A stretch of DNA of 59,370 bases from CAZWSC01 sp964636385 (GTDB lineage Bacteria > Eisenbacteria > RBG-16-71-46 > CAIMUX01): assembly GCA_964636385.1 (NCBI GenBank), contig CAZWSC010000043.1, positions 1 to 59,370 on the forward strand. The letters are read 5' to 3'. Below the pieces are notes generated by a model. That model worked only from the letters and a program-made list of their open reading frames with translations, was not told the origin of the DNA and made no database searches. This document shows positions 26,801-35,173 of the stretch, one piece after another; position 1 is the stretch's first letter, and the number at the start of each line of letters is the position of its first letter. A program made the translations under genes and the position numbers.

Positions 26801-27402
26801 ACTTCCTGCAGATCATAAGGGCCGGTTGTACAGACTACCGTGATCCGCCAGACTCCGAATGCTTCACGATAAGCGGAACAGGCACCCTGCACAGGGGCCA
26901 TATCAACATGCTGTGTGAGTACACTGCATGGGTATCGGTTACACTCACCTGGGGGGAGAATCCCAGGGATCTCGACCTTCACTGCTGGACACCCGGCATC
27001 GAAGGACGCGAGTATCACATCTACTACGCAGACCGCGGCGCCATCTCCCTGGCACCCTACGCAGAACTCGACCACGATGACGTAACCAGTTACGGACCCG
27101 AGAACATCACCGTGTACGAGAACTTCCCAGGCGAGTACGTCTTTGCCGTATACCACTATTCGGGATCCGGAACGATCTCCACGTCGGGAGGGAGGGTGCG
27201 GATCGTCGACCCTGCAGGCGGAACTTACGAGGTCGAGGTGCCGATGGGCGCAACCGGCAGCCACTGGTGGTGGTGGATATGCCGGGTTGACGGAACAACC
27301 GGAGCGGTCACACTGCTGAACGAGGTAAACCAGGATCCGCCTGCGGGGCTGGGCATCATGCCGAGGCCTGATCCCGGCTTATACAAAATGCGGAAGCAAT
27401 GA
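23827..27402 (+). CDS. Lipoprotein with eight FN3 repeats and a YfaP-like C-terminus
   Basis: A 1191-residue surface lipoprotein. The signal ends in the lipobox LVSGC (Cys18). Residues about 33-940 are eight fibronectin type III domains of about 113 residues; each opens P-P-x-x-[VI]-x-D-L, has TWTAPGDDG and GTA..YDIRYS, and closes DEAGNWSGLSN. A carboxypeptidase-regulatory-like domain follows (VELKQCGGADTGLFTYTEPD then GFFQFITVPPGDY). The C-terminal domain resembles YfaP/DUF2135 (LTWGENPRDLDLHCWTP; DHDDVTSYGPENITVY), a fold seen in proteins that bind surface polysaccharide or protein partners. The ATG is preceded by AAAGGAAG; a GTG lies just before it. It probably projects from the outer membrane in adhesion or substrate binding; the ligand is unknown. 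Confidence 0.85.
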   Translation: MRFRSLCMAIVMILVSGCSEDTSQPTDPGDRIPPSTVTDLAVEAVTANSITVTWTAPGDDGGTGTADRYDLRYSPNPITTAHWDDALQAPDPPSPATPGNTESYSLTGLTPDTAYHLALRTSDSAGNWSGISNSIAATTAAPPDETPPGAISDLAAEEASSTAIRLTWTAPGNDGSEGTADRYEIRYATFEPADSTWSMAFQAPDPPDPEAAGTMQEHLLTGLEPSTFYFAAIRAADEADNWSPMSNIASATTGSPPDEMPPAAVSDLAVESPTLGSLTLTWTAPGDDGDLGTAYEYDIRHSTSPMDAASFPAAVRIDAAPLPAPAGTRQNMTVTGLQPGTTYYLGLRTADEAGNWSLLSNIATGSTTVAEDTTPPAAVLDLHAGSPTTGSLTLTWTSPGDDGNQGTASIYDLRIADVLITEAGWESAERILTTPPPSPPGSRERHTVTELLPGLTYYFALKTGDEVLNWSDISNVAQASTSALIDTIAPGEVTDLAVEQEGLDFLALTWTAPGNDGDTGTASVYDIRYSTAPILEENWEDAERAAVEAAPKPAGTPEGFTLSGLQPGTIHHVAMKTGDEAGNWSGLSNTIAGNTLPPPDTTPPAAVMDLVAVAQTPMSLTLSWTAPGDDGDTGTASVYDLRYLTYPITAANWVWAIQARDEPDPLPAGQTQLFEATDLLPQTTYYFAMKTADELGNWSPLSNTATGTTEPASGDIIPPSRITDLSAGSATMNSAVLTWTATGDDYREGTATTYDIRYSTTAFSEVTWDNALQVADIPAPLPSGSTQSHTVTGLSPGIIYYFGMKAADEVPNWSGLSNVTSVTTVSLPDTIPPSAVADLRIAEISADYVALRWTATGDDGHSGRATTYDMRYSTSPISQANWDAAVPVPGMASPNASGFPEQLTVRNLDHGTTHYFALNVADEVPNWSGLSNVPMATTLLPALTGHLQVEGGGPISSALVELKQCGGADTGLFTYTEPDGFFQFITVPPGDYFLQIIRAGCTDYRDPPDSECFTISGTGTLHRGHINMLCEYTAWVSVTLTWGENPRDLDLHCWTPGIEGREYHIYYADRGAISLAPYAELDHDDVTSYGPENITVYENFPGEYVFAVYHYSGSGTISTSGGRVRIVDPAGGTYEVEVPMGATGSHWWWWICRVDGTTGAVTLLNEVNQDPPAGLGIMPRPDPGLYKMRKQ
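23920..26640 (+). repeat. Eight tandem FN3-coding repeats of about 340 bp
   Basis: The FN3 array is a direct DNA-level repeat. Each unit encodes a PPxxVxDL opening, an ACATGGACT/GCxCCCGG-type TWTAPG stretch and a GGCAACTGGTC GNWS stretch. Units are diverged but alignable by eye, so unit number could vary between strains by recombination. Confidence 0.7.
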
Positions 27403-27542
27403 AGCGTGAGTCCACGGAAGTTCACATTGACACCTGTGCGCCAATCGGGTAAAATGCCCGGGCATTACGGGAGGAGTTGTCAACCGCCGCACAGCGGCAG
27501 GCCCCCTGCAGGTGGGCCGGACACGTAGCCCGCGAAAGGAGG

Positions 27543-27567
27543 GGGCGGATCCGGACCGGATCCGCCC
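27543..27567. terminator. Hairpin between convergent genes
   Basis: A perfect 11-base-pair stem (GGGCGGATCCG / CGGATCCGCCC) with a 3-base GAC loop sits between the converging FN3 lipoprotein and GNAT genes. The plus side lacks a T-tract; the minus side is followed by CTCCTTTCG. It may act for both transcripts. Confidence 0.6.
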
Positions 27568-27636
27568 TCGGCCCCGTTCTTCAGATTCCCGGACGTCCCG
27601 GCCAGGCTGCTGTGGACACACACGCCAGCCGGTGGT

Positions 27637-28641
27637 CTACTCCCCGATGTCCAGAGAGTAGACATGCACCTTCAGTGTTGTCTCAAATCCCACCCTCTCG
27701 TAGAGACCCAGGGCGCCGGTCAGGCTTTCGCTGTCCACGCCGAGAGCCGCGTGTGCCAATCCAGCCTCTCTGAAAAGCTTCATCGAACGGAGAAGGAGCG
27801 AGGTGGCCAGCCCCTTCCGACGCCATGCCCGCACCACGCCGATCTGCCCTATCCATGCCTGCCTTACGCCCAGGCGGCGGTTCTCATCCTTGTGCAGATA
27901 TGCCAGGCTGTAGCCGGCAATCCGGCATCCGCTCATGGCTGCCAGGCTGAGATCGGGACGGAAGTCGCTGTTACCTGCGAAGTGATGGGCCCAGATCTCC
28001 CCAGTCACCGGCTCGAACCCCCAGTGATCGGAGAAAGTGACGTTGACGGCCTCCATCATCGCCCTGCTCATGTCGGGTGCATATGTGCGGTAGTCGATTC
28101 CCGGCACATCAGGCACATCAGGCATTGATCGGGAGAGGTCCCTGCGCATGCGGAAGAAGCAACGCGCAGGCGTGTACCCGGCCTCCCCGATGAGGCGGAT
28201 CATGTCATCCTTTCCCGCGAACTCGTGGATCCGGATCAGCCTGGGAAGCCCTGCGGGGGAATCGGCCAGTTGCTGGCGGCCCCTGGCTCCCGCCCATGAG
28301 AGCATGTACGGCTCAAGACCGCGGCCCCTGTGTGCAGGGTGTGTCTCGAGCCTGATGTGCGCAGCCGCCTCCTTCCGGGGGTTCGGGATCGACACAACCC
28401 TTGCCATGGCAGCGATCTCGCCGTCCGCGCCGAACGCCGCCATGGTGTCGGCTTCGGGGCTGCAGACCGGGTCGTCGTAATCGTGGTGGAGCGAGTCCAT
28501 GGATCCGGTCCACTCCACGCGGTCAACCCGGTCGATCTCCTCCATCATGCGGTATACAGATGGCAGATCCTCCCGGGTGACGGGGCGCCAGGAGTATCCC
28601 GGGATCCGTGGCGGAGAGGGCAGATCGTATGAGGATGTCAT
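27637..28641 (-). CDS. Tandem GNAT-domain acetyltransferase
   Basis: A 334-residue protein with two GNAT folds. The first, about 15-170, keeps the acetyl-CoA-loop region in a worn form (ETHPAHRGRGLEPYMLSWA). The second, about 180-330, has a good pyrophosphate-binding loop (IGQIGVVRAWRRKGLATSLL) and the C-terminal AALGVDSESLTGALGLYERVGF signature. The double-GNAT arrangement resembles mycothiol synthase (MshD) and related two-domain acetyltransferases, in which one half is catalytic. The acceptor substrate is unknown; no mycothiol genes are nearby. It follows hutU on the same strand by 80 bases. Confidence 0.85.
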   Translation of the reverse strand: MTSSYDLPSPPRIPGYSWRPVTREDLPSVYRMMEEIDRVDRVEWTGSMDSLHHDYDDPVCSPEADTMAAFGADGEIAAMARVVSIPNPRKEAAAHIRLETHPAHRGRGLEPYMLSWAGARGRQQLADSPAGLPRLIRIHEFAGKDDMIRLIGEAGYTPARCFFRMRRDLSRSMPDVPDVPGIDYRTYAPDMSRAMMEAVNVTFSDHWGFEPVTGEIWAHHFAGNSDFRPDLSLAAMSGCRIAGYSLAYLHKDENRRLGVRQAWIGQIGVVRAWRRKGLATSLLLRSMKLFREAGLAHAALGVDSESLTGALGLYERVGFETTLKVHVYSLDIGE

Positions 28642-28721
28642 GTTCTTCCCCCCGGCCCGCGGGGTGCGGGCGGCTGAAGCACGAGGTTGAATGCCGGGTC
28701 ATGTCGCATTGAGGCTACGCC

Positions 28722-30758
28722 TCAGCACGCATCCGCACCATCCTGCCCCTGTATAAGTACCCTCTCCAGCAGCCGCTCATCGGGGATGAACGGCAGGGTG
28801 ATGTGGTCACCCTGGTTGAGCTGGTTGTACTCGATGCAGGTGGCGATCGAGTTCTCGTTGCGGGCCCAGGCCCGGCGCGCCACTCCGCCCATCACATCCC
28901 ACGGCATGGATGACACGATGATCGCATCCTTCTGTGGAGAGCCGTCCAGCACCAGGCCGAAGCCGCCGTTGATCGCCTTGCCTATACCCACTCCCCCCCC
29001 GTTGTGCAGGGCGCACAGGCTCATGCCGCGAGCGACGTTTCCCGCGAAGCACTGTGTCGCCATCTCTGCCATCACGTTGCTGCCGTCCCGGATGTTGGCC
29101 GTCTCCCGGAAGGGGGAGTCGGTGCCTCCCGTGTCGTGATGATCCCGTCCCAGTATGATCGGGCCGACCTCTCCTTTGCGCACCATTTCGTTGAAGCGAA
29201 GGGCTATCCGCATCCGGCCCAGGGCGTCCTGGTAGAGGATGCGGGCGGGCATCCCCACGACAAGCCGGTTCTTCTCCGCGTCGCGTATCCAGACCCAGTT
29301 GTCGCGGTCCTGACCCCTGCGGTTCGGGTCGATGCACTCCATTGCCGCGCGGTCGGTGCGGGCGAGATCTTCGGAGCTGCCGCTGAGGCAGAGCCAGCGG
29401 AACGGGCCGTATCCATAGTCGAACAGGATGGGCCCCATGATGTCCTCCACGTACGAAGGGAATATGAAACCGTCGTTCGGATCGCTGCCGTTCCTGCAGA
29501 TCGCGGCTTCCCCCGCGTCGAAGACCGCCTTCATGAAGGAGTTTCCGTAGTCGAAGAAGTATGTGCCGCGCCTGACCAGGGTGCGTATCAGTTGGAACTG
29601 CCTGCGCAGGCTGGCATCGACCATCCTGCTGAAGCCCGGCTTGTCGGAGGCGAGCATCCGCGTCCTCTCCTCGAAGCCCAGCCCCTGGGGGCAGTAGCCC
29701 CCGTCATAGGGTGCGTGGCATGAAGTCTGGTCGGAGAGGAGGGGTATCGACATCCTGTGTTCAACCGCATACTCGAGCAGGTCGACTATGTTCCCGAGGT
29801 AGGCGATGGAGAGCGGCTCACGCTTCTCCTGGTACTCCCTGGCCTTGCCGAAGACCTCCGACAGATCTGATGAGACAAGGCTGACCCATCCCTGGCTTCG
29901 GCGCGTCTCTATCCTGGAGGGGTCGACTTCCGCGATTATCCCGACAGCCCCTGCAATCTCCGCCGCCTTTGGCTGCGCGCCGCTCATCCCTCCCAGGCCT
30001 GAGGAGACGAACAGGTGGCCGCGCAGATCATCCTGATCACCTATGCCGAGCTTCAGCCTGCCCGCGTTGAGGAGGGTGTTGAACGTGCCGTGTACAATCC
30101 CCTGCGGGCCTATGTACATCCATCCCCCGGCGGTCATCTGGCCGTAGTTGGCGACTCCGAGCTGGGTGGCGCGATGCCAGTCCCGGGGATTGTCGTACAA
30201 CCCGATCATCAGGCCGTTTGTGAGAATCACCCTGGGCGCATCCGGCTTGCTGCGGAACAGCCCCAGCGGGTGGCCGGATTCGAGGACGAGCGTCGTGTTC
30301 TCATCCAGGTGCTCCAGGTACTTCATGATCAGCCGGTACTGCATCCAGTTCTGGCAGACCTGGCCGGTCTCCCCGTAGGTGACGAGCTCGTAGGGGTAGA
30401 GGGCTACGTCGAAGTGGAGGTTGTTGTTGATCATCACCTGGAAGGCCTTCCCCTCCAGGCAGCGGCCCCTGTACGCCTCTACCGGCAGGCGGGGCATGTC
30501 GCCTGCAGGGCGGAAGCGGTAGCCGTAGATCCGCCCCCGGGTGCGAAGCTCCTCCAGGAACTCGGGCGCCAGCTTCTCGTGATGCTGCGCCGGGACGTAG
30601 CGGAGCGCGTTGAGCAGGGCGGTCTTCGTCTCCCCGGGGTTCAGGGTGAAACCTCGGTCGGGGGCGCGCCTGATCCCGGGCACGAACTCCGGGTACTCCG
30701 GCAGGTCGTCATCCAGCCGGATCGTCATGGCGCCGGCGATTTCTGCATTCGGGATCAT
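28722..30758 (-). CDS. hutU: Urocanate hydratase
   Basis: A 678-residue enzyme converting urocanate to imidazolone propionate in histidine degradation, with tightly bound NAD+. It belongs to the long urocanase form. Recognisable segments are NNNLHFDVALYPYELVTYGE, QLGVANYGQMTAGGWMYIGP, VSSGLGGMSGAQPKAA (NAD-binding), LSDQTSCHAPYDGGYCPQG, FFDYGNSFMKAVFDAGEAAI and GRDHHDTGGTDSPFRET. AGGAG sits 7-8 bases before the ATG at 30758; a TTG six bases earlier is too close to that site. No hutH, hutI or hutG is in the window, so the rest of the pathway is elsewhere or this gene stands alone. Confidence 0.95.
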   Translation of the reverse strand: MIPNAEIAGAMTIRLDDDLPEYPEFVPGIRRAPDRGFTLNPGETKTALLNALRYVPAQHHEKLAPEFLEELRTRGRIYGYRFRPAGDMPRLPVEAYRGRCLEGKAFQVMINNNLHFDVALYPYELVTYGETGQVCQNWMQYRLIMKYLEHLDENTTLVLESGHPLGLFRSKPDAPRVILTNGLMIGLYDNPRDWHRATQLGVANYGQMTAGGWMYIGPQGIVHGTFNTLLNAGRLKLGIGDQDDLRGHLFVSSGLGGMSGAQPKAAEIAGAVGIIAEVDPSRIETRRSQGWVSLVSSDLSEVFGKAREYQEKREPLSIAYLGNIVDLLEYAVEHRMSIPLLSDQTSCHAPYDGGYCPQGLGFEERTRMLASDKPGFSRMVDASLRRQFQLIRTLVRRGTYFFDYGNSFMKAVFDAGEAAICRNGSDPNDGFIFPSYVEDIMGPILFDYGYGPFRWLCLSGSSEDLARTDRAAMECIDPNRRGQDRDNWVWIRDAEKNRLVVGMPARILYQDALGRMRIALRFNEMVRKGEVGPIILGRDHHDTGGTDSPFRETANIRDGSNVMAEMATQCFAGNVARGMSLCALHNGGGVGIGKAINGGFGLVLDGSPQKDAIIVSSMPWDVMGGVARRAWARNENSIATCIEYNQLNQGDHITLPFIPDERLLERVLIQGQDGADAC

Positions 30759-31032
30759 CTTCAAGCTCCTGTCGTGAGTCCTGGTGCCCCCTGCGTTCCG
30801 GGGACGTCTGCCCCGGCCGGCACATCCCGGCCACCGGGACAGGGTGACGCCCCCGGTCAGCTAACGTCAAGCCAATATTGCGATTGTCCCGCCTGAAGAA
30901 ACTCGGAATCTCCGCTGTTTCCCTTACCTCGATGGTGGGAATACGAATACACTGAAGAGCGCTCAGCCGGTATCATCCGCAGCCTGATGCCCCCGGCAGG
31001 GCCGCTGCCGGAACAACAGGGGGGACCGATCG

Positions 31033-31836
31033 ATGGTGGAGGATGCCAATCTCTGGTTGGCCTTCGGCCTCACGGCATTTGCAGGGCTCGCTACCGGCAT
31101 TGGCAGCCTGATGGCCCTGCTGGGCAAACAGACGAACACGCGATTCCTGTCCGGAGCGCTCGGCTTCTCGACAGGAGTGATGATCTACGTGAGCTTCGTC
31201 GAGATCCTGCCCAAGGGACGTGAGGCGCTTGCCGGGGCGCACGGCGCGAGCTCCGGAGACTGGCTTGCCGCCGCGGCTTTCTTCGCAGGCGTGCTGGTGA
31301 TCGGACTCATCGACCGCCTGGTTCCCGAATCCGGCAACCCTCATGAACCCCACAAGGTCGAAGAGATGCGAAAGCCACAGCGAAACAACTCCCTGCTCCG
31401 GATGGGGGTCTTCACCGCAGTTGCTATCGCGATCCACAACTTCCCCGAGGGCCTGGCCACCTTCGCCGCAACGCTGGCTGATCCTGCACTGGGCGTCTCG
31501 ATCGCCATTGCCATCGCGATCCACAACATACCGGAGGGGATCGCAATCGCCGTTCCCGTACACGCCGCCACCGGGAGCCGCAGGAAGGCGTTCTGGCTGA
31601 GCTTTCTGTCGGGCCTGGCCGAGCCGCTCGGCGCTGTCATCGGGTGGTTCCTGCTGCGCTCGCTCTTCGGGCCGACGACCTTCGGACTGCTTTTCGCCTC
31701 GGTTGCCGGGATCATGGTCTTCGTGTCGCTGGACGAGTTGCTTCCCACCGCCAAGGCATATGACACGGGGCATACGGCGATCTATGGCCTCGTCGCCGGC
31801 ATGGCTGTGATGGCGGTCAGCCTGCTTCTTGTGTAG
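31033..31836 (+). CDS. ZIP-family metal ion transporter (ZupT-like)
   Basis: A 267-residue inner-membrane protein with eight hydrophobic segments, importing Zn2+ or other divalent metals. Both hallmark motifs are intact: HNFPEG (135-140, TM4) and HNIPEG (164-169, TM5), which build the binuclear metal site. The opening LAFGLTAFAGLATGIGSL and FLSGALGFSTGVMIYVSFVE match the ZupT/GufA branch. A histidine-bearing loop (GNPHEPHKVEE, about 101-111) between TM3 and TM4 is short. GGGGGA lies 8 bases upstream of the ATG. Its last 20 bases overlap the convergent RND permease gene. Confidence 0.93.
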   Translation: MVEDANLWLAFGLTAFAGLATGIGSLMALLGKQTNTRFLSGALGFSTGVMIYVSFVEILPKGREALAGAHGASSGDWLAAAAFFAGVLVIGLIDRLVPESGNPHEPHKVEEMRKPQRNNSLLRMGVFTAVAIAIHNFPEGLATFAATLADPALGVSIAIAIAIHNIPEGIAIAVPVHAATGSRRKAFWLSFLSGLAEPLGAVIGWFLLRSLFGPTTFGLLFASVAGIMVFVSLDELLPTAKAYDTGHTAIYGLVAGMAVMAVSLLLV

Positions 31837-34800
31837 GCCGCCCGCAGCAGCCCCTCGCCCGGTTCCACAACCGCAGCGTTGTCCATCCCAACCGCGTGAA
31901 GACCCAGTATAGAGCCGGCATCGCCGCAACCAGCAGCACCGTGCTGCTCAGAAGACCGCCGATGGAGGAGAGGGCTAGGTTCTCCCAAATGTCGCGGCCC
32001 TGCTCCGTACGCTCCCTGATCTGGACAAGCAGGGGCAGGAGCCCGGCAATGGTGGTACCGCTGGTAAGGAGTATGGATCGGAGCTGTATCCGCATCCCGG
32101 TGCAGATCGCCGTTCCCAGAATGTCACTGCGGATCCGCCCGGGCATGCGCCACAGGTCGATGCCGCCCAGGCGCTTCTTCGCGGGCACCATCTCGCCGGA
32201 AGGCGGTCTCCCAGCGATCAGCTCGCGCACCTGAAGCCGGAAGCGGTTGACAAGAAGGATGGCGTTGTTCACAACGATCCCGAACAGAAGCACAAGGCCA
32301 ATCCGTGCCGAAGAGTCGAACGACGAGCCCGATGCCCAGAAGAGCCCGACAACCCCGCTCAGGGCCATCGGGACGGAGAAGAGCACAAGGAAGGGGAGCG
32401 AAAGGCTCTCGAAGAGCGCGGCGAGTGCCATGAAGATGAAGAGGAGCGTCAGCCAGAGCACCGCCCTCATCTCCTCCTCCTCCTCCCGGGTCAGTCTCTG
32501 ACCCGATACATCCTCCGCGCTGTAACCGTACGGCAGCGCAATTCCGTCGAGCACCTCCTGTATGAAGCTCTGGCGCATTCGGTCCGTGCCGATATACTCC
32601 CAGTTGATCTGCATTGTATAACGCTGGTTCTCCCGGTTGATCGACCCGATGACGGGCCTCGTCTCGAGGGTCATGAGATCGGCAAGTCGAACCCGGTCTC
32701 CGCGTGAGGTCGTCATCGTCCTGTGCATGATCTGCTCGTACTGGATCTGTCCGGCCTCGGCAAAGGAGAGCTGAACGCGCCGGTCCTCACCATCCAGGAT
32801 CATGTGCCATGGGTTCTCGATCCCGAGGAGGCGGCGCAGGTGGCCCATCACCTCCGCGACCGTGAGGTTGTGCTCGAGCAGGCGATCCCTGTGCAGGAGG
32901 ATCACTGTCTCATCCGAGGATGCCCTCTCGAACCAGTCTCCACTGCTGAGACGGACGTTTCTCACACGCCTGTTCCGCTCGAGCCTCGATATGACAGCTT
33001 CACACGTCTCGTTCAGCACCCTGCTGTTGTAGCCGGTCAGCTTGACGAGCGAGTTGCTCATCAGCCCGCCCCTGCCACCCTTCATGTAGGGATCACCGAA
33101 GCCGCCGATGAAGATGAACATTCCCCCCAGCTCCTCCGCAAGAAGGATCAGCCTGTTTCGGAAGAGCTCGGGGTAGGCGGTCCGCAGCATCTCCGGCTCG
33201 AACTCCACCGACATGTAGGCGGAGTTCTCCCAGGCCCAGGTCCGCATCGTGACCCCGTCCGGAACCGGCATCAGTTCGTCCTCGAACAGCTGGATCGTCT
33301 CTGCGGAAAGAACCACGTCCGTGCCCACGGGCCGCTCGATGTAGAGCCGGAGCTGTTCGCGATCCTGCTGCTGCCAGAACCCTCCCTTGTGGATCCTCTC
33401 CGTGTACGCCCACCAGGTGCCCGCAAACAGGGCGAGCATCAGGGTCACCGGGACGAACCAGAATCGAAGATTGAAGGCGGTGATCCGCTCGATGAAGCCG
33501 ACCAGAAATCCCACGGCGACGGCAAGCCCGGTGAAGACGGCGCCCCACCGCCAGTGGGCGAGTACGAAACCGGAATCCTTCACCACCCAGAAGCCTGTCC
33601 CGGTCAGCACAGCAAGCAAGAGGCAGGCTGCGGACCAGCGGAGTATCAGCGACCAGCCTTCCGGGCCGGGCGCTTCGTTGTCGGTCCTGGCCGTCTCGCG
33701 GACAGCCTCTCCGCGAAGCGCAACGGGGATCCAGCAGAAGGCGACGAAGATCGAGGCCAGCATGGCTATTCCGACCGATGCCGCCAGCGGGATGTAGTAG
33801 AGGGACAGACGGCCGGACAGGAATGTGAAGGAAAGGAAGGCCACAACCGTCGTCAGGGTCGTTGTGATGACGGGGAATGCGACTTCGTGAGCGCCCCGCT
33901 CCAGTGAGTCCTCCACCCGTTCCCCGCCCCTGCGGTGCAGGCGCCGGTGGATTGCGTCCAGCACCAGGATGCTGTTGTCGAGGAGCATGCCGAAGCATAC
34001 GGTGAGCCCGCTGATCGTGATGAAGTTGACCGATATCCCGAAGAAGTAGAAGAGGGAGAGACAGATCACAATTGCGAACAGGATTGAAGCCGTCACGATC
34101 GCCGTCAGCCTGATGCGCCTCAGTGCAACGGCCAGGATGATGAAGAGCAGTGCCAGGATGATGAGGGACCTGTGGACCAGTTCCGTCAACTTTTTGCCGA
34201 GTTCCCTGCCCTGGTCGCTGTCGATCTCGAAGTGGACGGGGAACGGAACGGACTCCCGGATCCCCGGGAGGACGCGCCGAAGCTCACGGCTGACGGTGAC
34301 GGCGTTCTTCCCGCTCCTCTTGGCGACATTCAGCTGTACAACGTTCTCGCCGTTGATCCGCACGAAGTTCACCGGATCCTCGTATCCGGCTTCGACTCTT
34401 GCGATGCGCCCAAGGGTGATCGGCTGGTTCCCGGATACGGCGAGGACCGTGTTCTCCAGCAGGCGCTGCGTCACCTGGTCCTTGACGCTGACTGTCAGCT
34501 CACGCCCCGACCGGCGCACGGCGCCCGCGGGCAGGATCTCGTCGAGTCCCGCAAGCGTGCCGTACACGTGGTCGGCAGTCAGGCCAAGGCGTTCCATGGC
34601 ATCCATGTCCAGGAGGATGCGCAGGACCGGCCTGGCTCCCCCCTGGATCTGCGCATCGGCAACGCCTTCGACCGACAGGAGACGCGGAACCAGCCAGGTT
34701 TCGGCCTTCTCGCGAAGCTCGTTCGTGGACAGCGGCGAGATCAGGCTGACGGTGAAGAACTCATCCGTCCTGAAGTCGGCGGGAATGTACGGGACGATCA

Positions 34801-35173
34801 CAGGCTGGGAGGCCGAGGCGGGGAGGTTTCGCCGCACGGCGCCCAGTTGCTCGGACAGGTCGAGCCGGGCGAAGTCCAGGTTCGCATCGCGCCGAAACGA
34901 AATCTGAACGCGGGATCGGCCGGGCGATGAACGCGATACGATCTTCTCGACACCGTGAACACGGCGTGCGGCCTCCTCGATCGGAACTGTGATCGAGCGC
35001 TGAACCGCGCCGGGCGAGGCGCCGTGCCAGAAGGTCTGCACGGAAAGGGACGGCAGGTCGGTCTCCGGCATCGCCTCGATGTTCAACCTGGGGAGTGCAT
35101 AGACGCCGCACAGAATCAGGGCGGCGAAGAGCATCCAGGTTGAGACCGGGTGCCTGATGAAGAAGCGCGTCAT
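31817..35173 (-). CDS. RND efflux permease (HAE1-like), with extra membrane helices
   Basis: A 1118-residue inner-membrane drug:proton antiporter of the AcrB type: N-terminal TM1, porter domain 1 (from NIEAMPETDLPSLSVQTFWH), TM2-6, second porter domain, TM8-12. The TM4 proton-relay aspartate is retained (Asp399 in GMLLDNSILVL). Where other RND proteins have one TM7, this one has three hydrophobic stretches (about 513-531, 544-562 and 571-590) before porter domain 2 begins (LRLYIERPVGTDV), giving about 14 helices. It starts within the previous permease gene's stop (ATGA), so both permeases are co-translated behind one adaptor. No TolC gene is in this operon. Substrate unknown. Confidence 0.93.
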   Translation of the reverse strand: MTRFFIRHPVSTWMLFAALILCGVYALPRLNIEAMPETDLPSLSVQTFWHGASPGAVQRSITVPIEEAARRVHGVEKIVSRSSPGRSRVQISFRRDANLDFARLDLSEQLGAVRRNLPASASQPVIVPYIPADFRTDEFFTVSLISPLSTNELREKAETWLVPRLLSVEGVADAQIQGGARPVLRILLDMDAMERLGLTADHVYGTLAGLDEILPAGAVRRSGRELTVSVKDQVTQRLLENTVLAVSGNQPITLGRIARVEAGYEDPVNFVRINGENVVQLNVAKRSGKNAVTVSRELRRVLPGIRESVPFPVHFEIDSDQGRELGKKLTELVHRSLIILALLFIILAVALRRIRLTAIVTASILFAIVICLSLFYFFGISVNFITISGLTVCFGMLLDNSILVLDAIHRRLHRRGGERVEDSLERGAHEVAFPVITTTLTTVVAFLSFTFLSGRLSLYYIPLAASVGIAMLASIFVAFCWIPVALRGEAVRETARTDNEAPGPEGWSLILRWSAACLLLAVLTGTGFWVVKDSGFVLAHWRWGAVFTGLAVAVGFLVGFIERITAFNLRFWFVPVTLMLALFAGTWWAYTERIHKGGFWQQQDREQLRLYIERPVGTDVVLSAETIQLFEDELMPVPDGVTMRTWAWENSAYMSVEFEPEMLRTAYPELFRNRLILLAEELGGMFIFIGGFGDPYMKGGRGGLMSNSLVKLTGYNSRVLNETCEAVISRLERNRRVRNVRLSSGDWFERASSDETVILLHRDRLLEHNLTVAEVMGHLRRLLGIENPWHMILDGEDRRVQLSFAEAGQIQYEQIMHRTMTTSRGDRVRLADLMTLETRPVIGSINRENQRYTMQINWEYIGTDRMRQSFIQEVLDGIALPYGYSAEDVSGQRLTREEEEEMRAVLWLTLLFIFMALAALFESLSLPFLVLFSVPMALSGVVGLFWASGSSFDSSARIGLVLLFGIVVNNAILLVNRFRLQVRELIAGRPPSGEMVPAKKRLGGIDLWRMPGRIRSDILGTAICTGMRIQLRSILLTSGTTIAGLLPLLVQIRERTEQGRDIWENLALSSIGGLLSSTVLLVAAMPALYWVFTRLGWTTLRLWNRARGCCGRPTQEAG

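Noticed and set aside
28710..28724. TGAGGC/GCCTCA hairpin spanning the hutU stop codon
   Set aside because: A six-base stem with no T-rich tail on the minus strand and too short to call a terminator.
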